Source: Tepidisphaeraceae bacterium
GTDB lineage: Bacteria; Planctomycetota; Phycisphaerae; Tepidisphaerales; Tepidisphaeraceae
Assembly (NCBI GenBank): GCA_035998445.1
Contig: DASYHQ010000026.1
Span: forward strand, 183,898-247,897
Reading direction: 5' to 3'
Length of the DNA: 64,000 nt
Part shown: in pieces, positions 34,405 through 43,700 of the stretch
Layout: each line of letters opens with the position of its first letter
Numbering within the stretch: position 1 is the stretch's first letter
Notes under the pieces: model-generated
The model's input: only the letters and a program-made list of their open reading frames with translations
What the model was told of the DNA's origin: nothing
Database searches by the model: none
Translations under genes and position numbers: made by a program

Positions 34405-34746
34405 CGTCGCCTCTCTCTGCTCCTTCGCAGGCCATCGCACATCCGGTGCGATAATCTTACAATACAACGACGTAAACTTTGTGAAGTTCGGTGGCAAAGT
34501 CCACTTTCATACCAATCGTTCATCGGCTCGCAACAACCCCCATCCGCAAGAATTGCGCGAAAATACGCGCACATCAGAACGCCAATAAAAACTGACGTGG
34601 AAACAGAAGAGTCCGGTAAAAATGAACTAAAAACACATTGTTATCAGGCGTGACTGTGGCGCCTCCTGCTATCACCACCACGGGCGTTTTCGCTGAAGCG
34701 GCAAGGTTCGCGCGTCGCTTGAGAGAGCGGTTGGGCCGCGCCCATC
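34405..34746. other. AT-richer intergenic region
   Basis: Lies upstream of the DUF488 gene and downstream of modB. The part 34450-34640 is clearly less GC-rich than its surroundings and is probably the DUF488 promoter. I see no gene and no modC. Confidence 0.5.
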
Positions 34747-35406
34747 TCACGCTTTAGGGATGCGATTGAAGAGCACCACGAGCACCAGCGCGATTGCCGA
34801 CAACAGCAGTACCGGCCCCACCGCGGCGTGGGGTTCGCCTTGCTCCCACAGGTTGTAAACGAGCACCGGCAGCGTCATCGGTCGGCCGGGCAGGTTGCCC
34901 ATCACCATCACCGTCGCGCCGAACTCCCCGAGAGCCCGCGCAAATCCAAGGACGAGCCCGCTTGCCAGCCCGCGCCATGCAATCGGCACCGCCACCTGCC
35001 AGAAGGTCTGCCAGCGAGAGGCGCCGTTGACGCGCGCGATGTCGAACATCTCCCGCTCGATCGAACCGAACGCGGCCTTGGCCGGCAGGTAGAGCAACGG
35101 CGCCGCAACGACGGCGGCGGCAACCATGCCCCCTTCCGCGCGGAACAGCAGTGAATAGCCGTCCGTCGCGTCGGCCAGCCACTGGCCGATCCACCCACGC
35201 CGGCCGAACAGTACGATGAGCAGGTAACCCACGACAGTTGGTGGAAGCACGAGGGGCATGAGGATCAGCGCATCCACCACGCTGCGCCCGGTGAACCGCC
35301 GACGGCTGGCGGCGTACGCCAACGGCACCGCCAGCAGCGCCGCCAGCAACGTTGCCGGGATGGCGATCGACAGTGAGTACAGCAGCGTGCCCCAGAGGGT
35401 ATTCAT
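34747..35406 (-). CDS. modB: Molybdate ABC transporter permease
   Basis: 219 aa, five to six membrane helices. LPPTVVGYLLIVLFGRRGWIG and the EAA-type loop FDIARVNGASRWQTFWQVAVP (ATPase contact), followed by ARALGEFGATVMVMGN, are typical of ModB. Its ATG overlaps the modA stop by four bases. A modC ATPase is not adjacent. Confidence 0.92.
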   Translation of the reverse strand: MNTLWGTLLYSLSIAIPATLLAALLAVPLAYAASRRRFTGRSVVDALILMPLVLPPTVVGYLLIVLFGRRGWIGQWLADATDGYSLLFRAEGGMVAAAVVAAPLLYLPAKAAFGSIEREMFDIARVNGASRWQTFWQVAVPIAWRGLASGLVLGFARALGEFGATVMVMGNLPGRPMTLPVLVYNLWEQGEPHAAVGPVLLLSAIALVLVVLFNRIPKA

Positions 35407-36233
35407 CGCGCGGGCACCGTTGTGGGAGCCGGCGACGTGGTGCTCGCCGTGGTCGGCGAGGCGGGCGCAGGGGGCACCTCGAAGCCCTTATCGCGCAGCG
35501 CACGCCGACCGGGCTCGGCCGTCAGGTAAGCCAGGAACCGCTCGGCCGCTGCACGCCGAGGTGTGGCGGTGACGATGGCTGCGGGGTATACGATCGGCTC
35601 GTGCAGCGACGGGTCAACCGCCGCGATCGAACGCACCCGCTCACGCGCATCGTTGGCGTCCATTGCGTAGACCAGACCCGCGTCCACTTCACCGCGCGCG
35701 ACGTAGTCGAGCACTTGCCGCACGTTGTTGCCGTAGACCAACTTGTCCCGCACGGCGGCAGTCAAGCCACTCGCCGCCAACGCCTGGGCCGCGTAGTCAC
35801 CTGCGGGCACGGTCTTCGGTTGTCCCGCTGCCAGCCGACGAACGCGATCGGTCGCCAGATCAGCCAATGACGTAATCGCCGGCCCACCGTCGACCGGCAC
35901 GATCAGCACGAGTTGGTTGCGCGCCACCACGACGCGCGTCGCCGGATCGCCCAAGCCGTCGCGCAGCATCTCGTCCACCTGCCGGTCGGCCGCGGAGATG
36001 AAGACGTCGACCGGCGCGCCCGCCTTGATCTGCGCCAGTAGCGCCCCCGACGCCGCGAAGTTGAACGACACGGGGTCGCCCGTCGCGCGCTCGTAGTCGC
36101 CGCGCATTGCCTCCAGCGCCGGCTTCAAGCTGATGGCCGCCGACACGGTCAGGCGATCCTGCGCCAGCGCCGATGCCGCCGTCGCCAGCGTTGTGAGGAG
36201 CAGCACTAGGCGTGGAACGAATCGCGTGAGCAT
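35403..36233 (-). CDS. modA: Molybdate-binding periplasmic protein
   Basis: 276 aa. Signal peptide to about residue 25 (TAASALAQD), then VSAAISLKPALEAM, FNFAASGALLAQIKAGAPVDVFISAAD with the oxyanion-binding Ser residues, and GLVYAMDA. An alanine/threonine/proline tail of about 22 residues ends the protein. Start at MLTRFVPRLVLL (36233); the preceding in-frame 130 codons are spurious. First of modAB. Confidence 0.92.
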   Translation of the reverse strand: MLTRFVPRLVLLLTTLATAASALAQDRLTVSAAISLKPALEAMRGDYERATGDPVSFNFAASGALLAQIKAGAPVDVFISAADRQVDEMLRDGLGDPATRVVVARNQLVLIVPVDGGPAITSLADLATDRVRRLAAGQPKTVPAGDYAAQALAASGLTAAVRDKLVYGNNVRQVLDYVARGEVDAGLVYAMDANDARERVRSIAAVDPSLHEPIVYPAAIVTATPRRAAAERFLAYLTAEPGRRALRDKGFEVPPAPASPTTASTTSPAPTTVPAR

Positions 36234-36645
36234 AGCGGACGACAGGGTACCAGAAACCGGTCGACGCCATCGCGGCGCGACGGGAGATCGACAAGGAGCA
36301 CAGATGGACGAACGTCGATCATGCGACGCAAACGTTGCCGCTGAAGTGACAATGCCGGAGGCGACTGCGCTGTGTTCTGCGCGATCGATCGAGTCAATGT
36401 GACGGGGTGATACGGGCCAATGAAAATTGCCGGAATTCACTTTGACGGACGAAAAGCCAAAGGTATAAATAAAATCGCTTAGGTGGCGGGTTAGTCGCTC
36501 GGCCTCGGGAAAGTGTCTCTTGTTAACCCTTTCTTCTTGTCCCCTCCCTCCCGCGTCGGTTGGCATGTCAACCTCTTTCGATCGTGCCCGGAAAGAACCA
36601 ATAGTCACTCGGGCTCTCAGTCTACCCATGCTTTAGGAGATCCCT
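36234..36645. other. Divergent region with long leader of the RRM gene
   Basis: 412 bases between modA and the RRM gene hold promoters for both. About 36420-36480 is AT-rich (GGTATAAATAAAATCG at about 36460 could be a -10 region), leaving a leader of roughly 170 nt ahead of the RRM start. The leader has pyrimidine-rich tracts (CTTTCTTCTTGTCCCCTCCC near 36530). I cannot define a riboswitch. Confidence 0.4.
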
Positions 36646-37071
36646 ATGGGTAAGAAGTTGTATGTCGGTAATTTGGCCTATGGCGTTGACAGCTCAGAGC
36701 TTGAGCAGATCTTCGGCGCGCACGGGACCGTGACCTCGGCCCAGATCATCAACGACCGTGACACCGGTCGCAGCAAGGGCTTCGGGTTCGTCGAGATGAG
36801 CAACGACGATGAAGCCCAGGCCGCGATTGCCGCCCTCAACGGGCAGCAGCACAACGGTCGCGCCCTGACCGTCAACGAAGCCCGTCCCCGTGAAGAGCGT
36901 GGTGGTGGCTTCGGTGGTGGCGGCGGCGGTGGCCGTGGCGGCTTCGGTGGTGGTGGCGGCGGTGGTGGCCGCGGCGGATTTGGTGGTGGAGGCGGCGGTG
37001 GTGGTGGCCGTGGTGGCTTCGGTGGCGGTGGTGGTGGACGTAGCGGTGGCGGTGGCCGAGATCGCTACTAA
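36646..37071 (+). CDS. Glycine-rich RRM RNA-binding protein
   Basis: 141 aa. One RNA-recognition motif (2-80) with RNP2 KLYVGNLAYG and RNP1 SKGFGFVEM, followed by a 55-residue tail of GGGGG runs punctuated by RGGF, as in the small cyanobacterial and planctomycete Rbp proteins that bind RNA under cold or stress. TTTAGGAG stands seven bases ahead of the ATG. The RGG-type tail could promote condensation; that is inference. Confidence 0.95.
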   Translation: MGKKLYVGNLAYGVDSSELEQIFGAHGTVTSAQIINDRDTGRSKGFGFVEMSNDDEAQAAIAALNGQQHNGRALTVNEARPREERGGGFGGGGGGGRGGFGGGGGGGGRGGFGGGGGGGGGRGGFGGGGGGRSGGGGRDRY

Positions 37072-37114
37072 GCCGATCGATCATCCGACCTGCTAGTTCT
37101 ATAGCATTGACCGC

Positions 37115-37140
37115 AAGGCCCTCGTGCAGACGAGGGCCTT
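37115..37140 (+). terminator. Terminator hairpin after the RRM gene
   Basis: AAGGCCCTCGT pairs exactly with ACGAGGGCCTT around GCAG, starting 44 bases after the stop and just before the convergent SGNH gene end. Probably bidirectional; the following bases are only mildly T-rich. Confidence 0.8.
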
Positions 37141-37182
37141 GCTCGCTTTCCGGCTTGTGAGGGCTTTCACGAGCGCCGCGCC

Positions 37183-37932
37183 CTACTGCTTCAACTGCAG
37201 GAACGGCTGCATCGCCTCGAACCACTTCCGGGCCATCTTCTCCTGCCCGCTCGGGTTTGGGTGTGCCCAGTCAAACGTATCGGTCTGCGCGTGGTTCGGG
37301 TCCTCGTTCCACCCCTGGTAATGATGCACCGTCCGCACCGGCGACGCCTCCGTGTTCCGATCCTTCGCCATCGCTTCCACCAACGGCCGGATCTGTGCCG
37401 CGGCGCCGCCATTGAAGTTGAGATGGCCCACCAGCACGACGACCTTCGGGTTCGCCTCCCGCAGCATTCGGATCATGTCAGTGAGCGGTTCGACGATCGC
37501 CTTCTGATGGTCCTTGGCATCCTGATCGTTCGTGCCCAGGTGGATCAGCACGATGTCCGGGGCGGCCGGGTACTGCTTCATCCACTCCGCGAGCTTGTCT
37601 CGCACGGCCGCCGTCTTCCATCCGTAGTGACCCTCGTGATCGAGGTCCATCGGTTCGCCGTTGTGGTCCGGCCACTTGGCATCACCGTGCAGCCCGGTCC
37701 GGGTCGAGCCGATGAAGTCGAAGTCGGCGCCCGCGTCCTTGAGCATTCGGAACAGCGGCTGGCGGTAGGTGTACTCCTCGCGGTCGTTGCGTCCGCCTTG
37801 CGTGATCGAGTCGCCCAAGGGCAGGATCCGCACCGGGGTCGAGGCCTGCGCTTCCGCCGGCGCCGCCGTCGCCAGCATCAGACCCAATACCAGCGCCGCC
37901 GTCATCGCCATCAGCCATCCACTCGTCGCCAT
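37183..37932 (-). CDS. Secreted SGNH/GDSL hydrolase
   Basis: 249 aa. Signal peptide (about 1-28, AAPAEAQA). Blocks of the SGNH esterase family: PLGDSITQGG with nucleophile Ser, the Gly of HYGWKT, HLGTNDQ with Asn, and FDWAHPNPSG with the Asp/His pair. Likely a deacetylase or esterase on polysaccharide in the periplasm or outside. Monocistronic. Confidence 0.92.
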   Translation of the reverse strand: MATSGWLMAMTAALVLGLMLATAAPAEAQASTPVRILPLGDSITQGGRNDREEYTYRQPLFRMLKDAGADFDFIGSTRTGLHGDAKWPDHNGEPMDLDHEGHYGWKTAAVRDKLAEWMKQYPAAPDIVLIHLGTNDQDAKDHQKAIVEPLTDMIRMLREANPKVVVLVGHLNFNGGAAAQIRPLVEAMAKDRNTEASPVRTVHHYQGWNEDPNHAQTDTFDWAHPNPSGQEKMARKWFEAMQPFLQLKQ

Positions 37933-38129
37933 GAAATCTCCTCGCTTCCGAACGTCACACCGACTTTGGAACTAGCACGGCAGCGGCCGTCGAATGCGGC
38001 ATCTGCGCCACACGGTCATTACCAACGTCAAGCGTCCCCGTTGCTCCAGGTGGGGCGCCTTGCAGTGGGCAGCCGAATCCAAGGTGTACCGTAGTGGACG
38101 AATCAGCGTTTGCATGAGCTCCCGCACGA

Positions 38130-39413
38130 TTACGGGAACAGCCCCTTCAACCGGCTTGCCTCCGCGACACGGCTGATCGCGATGGAATACGCGGCAGTCC
38201 GGTAGTCGCAGTCGGCCTCGTCGGCCTTCGCGTTCACGGCGTCGAAGGCACGCTCCATGATCTTCTGCAGTTCGTCCTGCACTCGTTTTGCATCCCAGAA
38301 GTAGTTGTCCAAACCCTGCACCCATTCGAAGTAACTGACGGTTACGCCACCGGCGTTGGCGAGGATGTCGGGCAGGACGGTGACGCCGTTGTCGCGCAAA
38401 ATCTCGTCGGCCTCGGGGGTGGTCGGGCCGTTGGCGCCTTCCACGATCGTCTGGGCGACGATGTGAGGCGCCACGTTCGCGTCGATCGTGTTCTCCATGG
38501 CGGCGGGGATCAGCACGTCGCACTCGCACGTCAGCAGTTCCTCGTTCGTCAGCACCTCCGAGTCCGGGTAGTCGTCGAGCGTGCCGTTCTCGCGGTAGTA
38601 CGCGCCAGCGGCCTCGATGTCGATGCCGTCGTCGTCCCAGATGCCCCCCACGCGGTCGCTGACCGCCACGATGATCGCGCCGCGCTGCGCCAGCAGGCGA
38701 GCCGCGTTGTAGCCGACGTTGCCGAAGCCCTGCACTGCGATGCGCATGCCCTCGAGCGTCTTGTTGCGCGTCGCCAGGAATTTGCGCAGCACGTTCATCA
38801 GTCCGCGCCCGGTCGCCTCCTCGCGTCCCACGCTGCCGCCGACGGCGACGGGCTTGCCGGTGACGACGCCGAGCGCCTGATAGCCGACCATGGCGCTGTA
38901 GGTGTCTAGGAACCACGCCATGATCTGCGCATCGGTGCCGACGTCGGGCGCGGGGATGTCGTGCTGCGGGCCGATGATCGGCAAGACTTCCGTCACGTAT
39001 CGCCGCGTGAGCCGTTCCTTCTCGCCCATCGAAAGCTTCTTCGGATCGCAGACGATGCCGCCCTTGGCGCCGCCGTAGGGCAAATCGACCAGCGCGTTCT
39101 TCCACGTCTGCAGCATGGCCAGCGCCATCACCTCATCGATGTTCACCGACGTGTCAAACCGCAGCCCGCCCTTGAACGGGCCGCGGGCGTTGTTGTGCTG
39201 CGCGCGATATCCAGTGAAGACTTGAATGCGGCCATCGTCCATCTTGACGGGACACGAGACCGTGAGCACCCGCTTCGGCGACGACAGCGCCGCCCGCCAC
39301 ATGGGATCGAGCGGCATCGTCTGATAGACGCGGTCGAAATAGAAGTTCGCGTTCTGCCAGAATTTCGACGTGTGGGTGGCCTTGGGCGCCAGGCGATCGA
39401 AGGGCTGGGTCAT
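38130..39413 (-). CDS. Glutamate dehydrogenase (Glu/Leu/Phe/Val family)
   Basis: 427 aa hexameric-type NAD(P) glutamate dehydrogenase. GPFKGGLRFDTSVNIDEVMA and the catalytic Lys in LPYGGAKGGI, the Asp of APDVGTDAQIM, and the cofactor loop VQGFGNVGYNAA are all present. Interconverts glutamate with 2-oxoglutarate and ammonium. It stands alone; 37933-38129 upstream-to-downstream shows no terminator hairpin I would trust. Cofactor preference not determinable by eye. Confidence 0.94.
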   Translation of the reverse strand: MTQPFDRLAPKATHTSKFWQNANFYFDRVYQTMPLDPMWRAALSSPKRVLTVSCPVKMDDGRIQVFTGYRAQHNNARGPFKGGLRFDTSVNIDEVMALAMLQTWKNALVDLPYGGAKGGIVCDPKKLSMGEKERLTRRYVTEVLPIIGPQHDIPAPDVGTDAQIMAWFLDTYSAMVGYQALGVVTGKPVAVGGSVGREEATGRGLMNVLRKFLATRNKTLEGMRIAVQGFGNVGYNAARLLAQRGAIIVAVSDRVGGIWDDDGIDIEAAGAYYRENGTLDDYPDSEVLTNEELLTCECDVLIPAAMENTIDANVAPHIVAQTIVEGANGPTTPEADEILRDNGVTVLPDILANAGGVTVSYFEWVQGLDNYFWDAKRVQDELQKIMERAFDAVNAKADEADCDYRTAAYSIAISRVAEASRLKGLFP

Positions 39414-39521
39414 GCGGAGACTTTAGCGGATGAAGGTGGAGGGGACCAAGGAATCTCAATCCCGAATCCCAATGCCAAACAAATGGCCAAGCATTAAGTC
39501 TTGGCCACCGGGACTTCCTGC

Positions 39522-39679
39522 TCTGTGTCCGCCTCTGTGTGCTCGGTGCCCTCTGTGGTTCAACCTCTTTTTCGCACCTTCACGACGCCTTGGTGAGCTT
39601 CGCGTCGAACGGGTCTTAATGGAATACGGGGGGAGAGGTAGACGCCCTGAGAGACGGGCAGGAATGCCTGTCCTACAGA
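39522..39679. repeat. Partial R1 element with R6 phrase
   Basis: Matches the right half of 4064-4347, including GAATACGGGGGGAGAGG and the terminal arm GGGCAGGAATGCCTGTCC; the left arm is missing. An R6 phrase (CCAAACAAATGGCCAAGCA, about 39473) precedes it as in copy b, so the two were copied as a unit. Confidence 0.75.
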
Positions 39680-39702
39680 GGAAGGCGGATGGAGTCGTTG
39701 GG

Positions 39703-40593
39703 TCAGTTGGATCGCTCGACGACGAATCGCGCGATGGTGCGCAGGCCGTCGGCACGATCGCCGAGCGGTTTGATCGCAGCCAGGCCGAGGCGAAGTTGCT
39801 CGGTGGCTTCGGAACGGCTGGCGTCCAAGCCAAGCAGTTGGGGGTAGGTGTTCTTACCGCGGTCGCTGTCCTTGCCGGTGGCCTTGCCGAGCTGGGCGGG
39901 CGTGGCGGTGACGTCGAGCACGTCGTCGATGATCTGGAACGCCAAGCCGACGTGCCGGCCAAACGTGGTGACGGCCGTCAGGGTGGCGGCGTCGGCGCCG
40001 GCGGCGATCGCGCCCATGCGGCAGGCGGCCGTCAGCAGCGCGCCGGTCTTCAGCGCGTGGATCTGCTTCAATGCCTCGAATGACAGTGACTCGTTCTCGC
40101 CGGCCATGTCGAGGACCTGGCCACCGATCATGCCCAGCGGCCCGGTCGCCGTCGCCAGGTCGCGCGCCATTGACGCGGCGACCGCGGGGGCGGCGTCGGT
40201 CGCGATCACCTCGAACGCCATCGCGAGCATCGCGTCACCGGCGAGGATCGCCATCGCCTCGCCGAACACCTTGTGATTGGTCGGCCGGCCACGGCGCAGG
40301 TCGTCGTCGTCCATCGCGGGCAGGTCGTCGTGGACGAGCGAGAACGTGTGCACCAGCTCGATCGCCAGCGCCCCTGCCGTCGCCGATGCGCCGTCGGCGG
40401 CGGCGTCGCCACCGCAGGCGCGGGCGGTCTCCAGCACGAGCGCGGGGCGCAGGCGCTTGCCGCCGGCGGTCAAGCTGTAGGTGATCGCCTCGATCAGGCG
40501 CGGTGGCGCAGCGGGATAGCGCGCCGGCAGCGCGCGCAACGCCGCTTCGATCCGACCGGCCGCCGACTTCAGGAGGGTGATCGCGTCCATCAT
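39703..40593 (-). CDS. Short-chain polyprenyl diphosphate synthase (FPP/GGPP)
   Basis: 296 aa trans-prenyltransferase. Both Asp-rich motifs are visible: FSLVHDDLPAMDDDDLRRG (about residues 85-103) and IIDDVLDVTATPAQLGKATG (about 229-248), with GGKRLRPAL upstream. Condenses IPP with allylic diphosphates, feeding undecaprenyl phosphate, quinone or carotenoid synthesis. Start at one of two adjacent ATGs (40593). Residues around the first motif suggest an IspA-type FPP/GGPP synthase; product length cannot be fixed. Confidence 0.92.
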   Translation of the reverse strand: MMDAITLLKSAAGRIEAALRALPARYPAAPPRLIEAITYSLTAGGKRLRPALVLETARACGGDAAADGASATAGALAIELVHTFSLVHDDLPAMDDDDLRRGRPTNHKVFGEAMAILAGDAMLAMAFEVIATDAAPAVAASMARDLATATGPLGMIGGQVLDMAGENESLSFEALKQIHALKTGALLTAACRMGAIAAGADAATLTAVTTFGRHVGLAFQIIDDVLDVTATPAQLGKATGKDSDRGKNTYPQLLGLDASRSEATEQLRLGLAAIKPLGDRADGLRTIARFVVERSN

Positions 40594-40626
40594 AGGTGAT
40601 GCGGGAAGTGTAGCGGGCAAAACGCC

Positions 40627-40739
40627 AGCGGGCGACCCGTTGCCGGATCGCCCGCTGTGGATTGACGTTGTCAAAGGTGCGAGCCGGTTGAAACGCTCGC
40701 ACCTTAGAAGCACCGGCCGCTGAAGCGGCCAGTCCGGTG
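40627..40739. terminator. Three consecutive hairpins between giant gene and prenyl synthase
   Basis: AGCGGGCGA/TCGCCCGCT (40627-40656, 9 bp), AGGTGCGAGC/GCTCGCACCT (40675-40704, 10 bp) and a nested one at 40711-40739 (CACCGG/CCGGTG enclosing GGCCGCTGAAGCGGCC). The last resembles the R9 arm dyad. They follow the end of the giant gene and precede the prenyl synthase start, both on the minus strand, so strong termination of the giant transcript is likely. Confidence 0.75.
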
Positions 40740-40742
40740 GCG

Positions 40743-43700
40743 TTACGGTGTCACGGTGCCTGTGACGGCGCCACCGATGTTCTTGCGGCCGATGGCCCCG
40801 GCGGCCACGATCGCGCCGGCCTCCACGTTGCCGCGGACCACCAGCGACCCGAGCGTGCCGGCGACGTTGGTCGACGAGCCCGTGAGGATCGAACCGAACA
40901 CGCTCAACACGCTCCACTCGTTGGCGGTCGAGGTGATCGGCGTCACGCCGTCGCCCAGGTCGCCACGGATCGTCACGTTGCCGAACGTGCCGGCCGACAG
41001 GTTCGCCACCACGTTGCCCGTGGTCGAGAACCGCCGCAGCAGCTGCCCCACCGCGAAGGTGTTGGGCGTGACGCCACCGGGCAACGGCAGCACGCTGCCG
41101 TTCGTCTGCGAGAACGACCCCAGGTCGCCACCGATGTTCACGTTGCTGATCACGTTGCCACCGCGGACCGTGAACGACCCGAGGTTGCCAGCGATGTCGA
41201 TGTCGCCTCGCACCGAATTGGTGTTGGCACCCTCGGCGTTGGCGACCGAGATGCGCTTCACGTCACCCGTGGCGGTGATGTCACCGGCGAGCGTGCCGCG
41301 CACGTCGATCGTACCGATGTTGCCGTTCACCACGACGTTCGTGTCCAGCACGCCGCCGCGCACCGAGATGCCGGCAAGGTTACCGTTGATGGTCAACGTG
41401 CCGCCAGGCGTCAGCAGCGACGAACCGCGACCGATGGTGATCCGGCCGATCGATCCGTTGATCGTGAGGTTCTCGGCGCCAATGCCACCGACCGAGGTCA
41501 GCGAGTTGATGTTGTTAACGCCGGTCAGGTTGTCGACCCGGACGTTGCCCGTCGTCACCCCGCCGACGTAGACCTTGCCGATGCGCGAGCTGGCACGAAT
41601 GTCGCCATCGAGGTCGCCGGCAATGTACACCGAACTCAAGGTGCCCGACGGACCGCTGGCAACGATCTCGGAGTTATCACCCAGCGACCCGTTGATGCGA
41701 ATCGACCGGATGTTGCCGGTGACGTTCATGTCCATGCGGAACACGTCGCTGGCGGGCAGGAAACGCCCGATACGGCCGGTGGTGACGAGCAGGCCATCGA
41801 TCCGATCGCGGGTGACGATCGTCCCGATTTGCCTGGAGAAGTTGAATTGGGTTGGGAACTCGATGCCGGTAACCGGCAGCGCGTTGATGTCCCGAGTGCG
41901 AATCTGATACGCGCTTGCGGTGCCGAGGTTGCGGAAACCGCGGGAGTCGGTGTTCTCGATGATGCCTGCGTCCGTCACACCGGGAATGACCGGCACAGAT
42001 GCGGACGTGCCCAGGACCGCGTGGATGTCGGTCAACAGGTTGGGCGGGAACTCGAAGAACGGGTCAAAGTTCGTCGAGAAGTACTCGTCGACCGGTTGCG
42101 TCTCGCTGTAGCGGACGGTCGGGCTATAGCGCTCGGTGGATAGCAACTGCCCGTTGCCACGTGCCGAGAGCAGGTTCAGGTTTGCGCCCGACTGGATCAG
42201 GTTGTACCGCAGCCCGTATCCGTCAGTCGTCACGCGATTTACGGTGGCACCGGCAATGCCGATGATCTCGGTTGCGAAGATGCCGAATCCGTCTTCCACG
42301 TTGATCGTGTCGATGTTCGACGCGATGATCTGGCTGCCGATGATGCCGCCCCGACCACGGACGCTGATGTTGTCGATCACGTAGTTCGGCCGCGTCAGCG
42401 TGGTCCCGGGACCACCGGGGAACGTGCCACCGGCCGAGCCGAAGTCGATGCCGTTCTCGAACGTCGCGGCGACCTCGATGTCGGAGTTGATGATCGAGCC
42501 GTTCGACAGGCTGATCGTCCGGATCTCGGTATTCGAAATGATGTCACCGCGGATGTCCGAACCCAATCCTTGGTTCGTTACGGTCTGAATGATTCCCGTC
42601 GCGTAGATTCCTGAGAAGCCAACGCTACCGCTGCCCGACGGGGACAAGCCCTCGCCGACCTGCACGTAGCCGATGTTGCCACCGGTAGCGACAATTGGGC
42701 CGAACACGCCTTCGAAGTAGGCGCTTTCGTCCGTGCCGTCGTGATTGGCGCCCACCGTGTTGATCGCCCCGCTCACGATCAGGTTGCCAATGCCGCGCGA
42801 GCTGGTGACGAACCCGATGTTGTCGGCGACGACGCCGGTGCGCTGCTGTACGTACGGGTAGGAATTGTCCAGGACCGCCAACGGGTTGAGGGCCACGCCC
42901 TCGTACATCTGGCCGACGCCGATCGAACCGCGCGAATCGAGTTCGGCCAGGTCGCCGACCTTGATCGTGACGAGCTCACCACCGGTGTTATTGCGGATGC
43001 GGGTGAAGTTGCCACCGATCGTGACCGTCTGCTGAACTGTGGTAACGGCCCCGCCGGACGCGCCGGGATTGGTCGTAAGATCGGGCCCCGAGAAGAGCGG
43101 CGTCGTGCGTCCCTCGATCGAGAACACATCCACACGGGACGAGCCGGTGATATCGACCGTCAGCGGCACGGTCGGCGTACCGATCGCACTATTGTTTCGC
43201 ACGGCTAGCCCAGTGATCGGGTCGATCACCAGCGGTCCACGTTCCCTGCGACGAACCGTACCACCAGGCAGGATGGGCAGACCGTCTGCGTTCAGCGTCA
43301 TCGGAGTGCCCGCTCCGGTCACTTCGTGGATCGCGATGTTGCCCACCTCGACGGCGACACCCTGGCCACCGACGGCGCCGCCCTCAATGAGGACGCCTTG
43401 GACGTTCGGTCCGCTGACCGATGCGTCCACGAGCACCACACCGCCGGTGCGCACACCGTACGTGATAATGGTCAGCGATGGGCCGATCAGGGGATCAATC
43501 GTCGGATCGGTACCGTCAAAGAGCGGGTTGGGTGTGGTCGTGCCGACGGGCGTCACGCGGATCGTGCCACCGCCGTCGTCGGTGAACTCGCGTGCGACGC
43601 CGACGTCGAAGGTCGTGTTGCTGCCGCGTTCGCCGACCGGCTCACCAATGCCGAAGAACTCGTCTTGATAAACGGCGCCACCCACGTGCATGTAGCGGAC

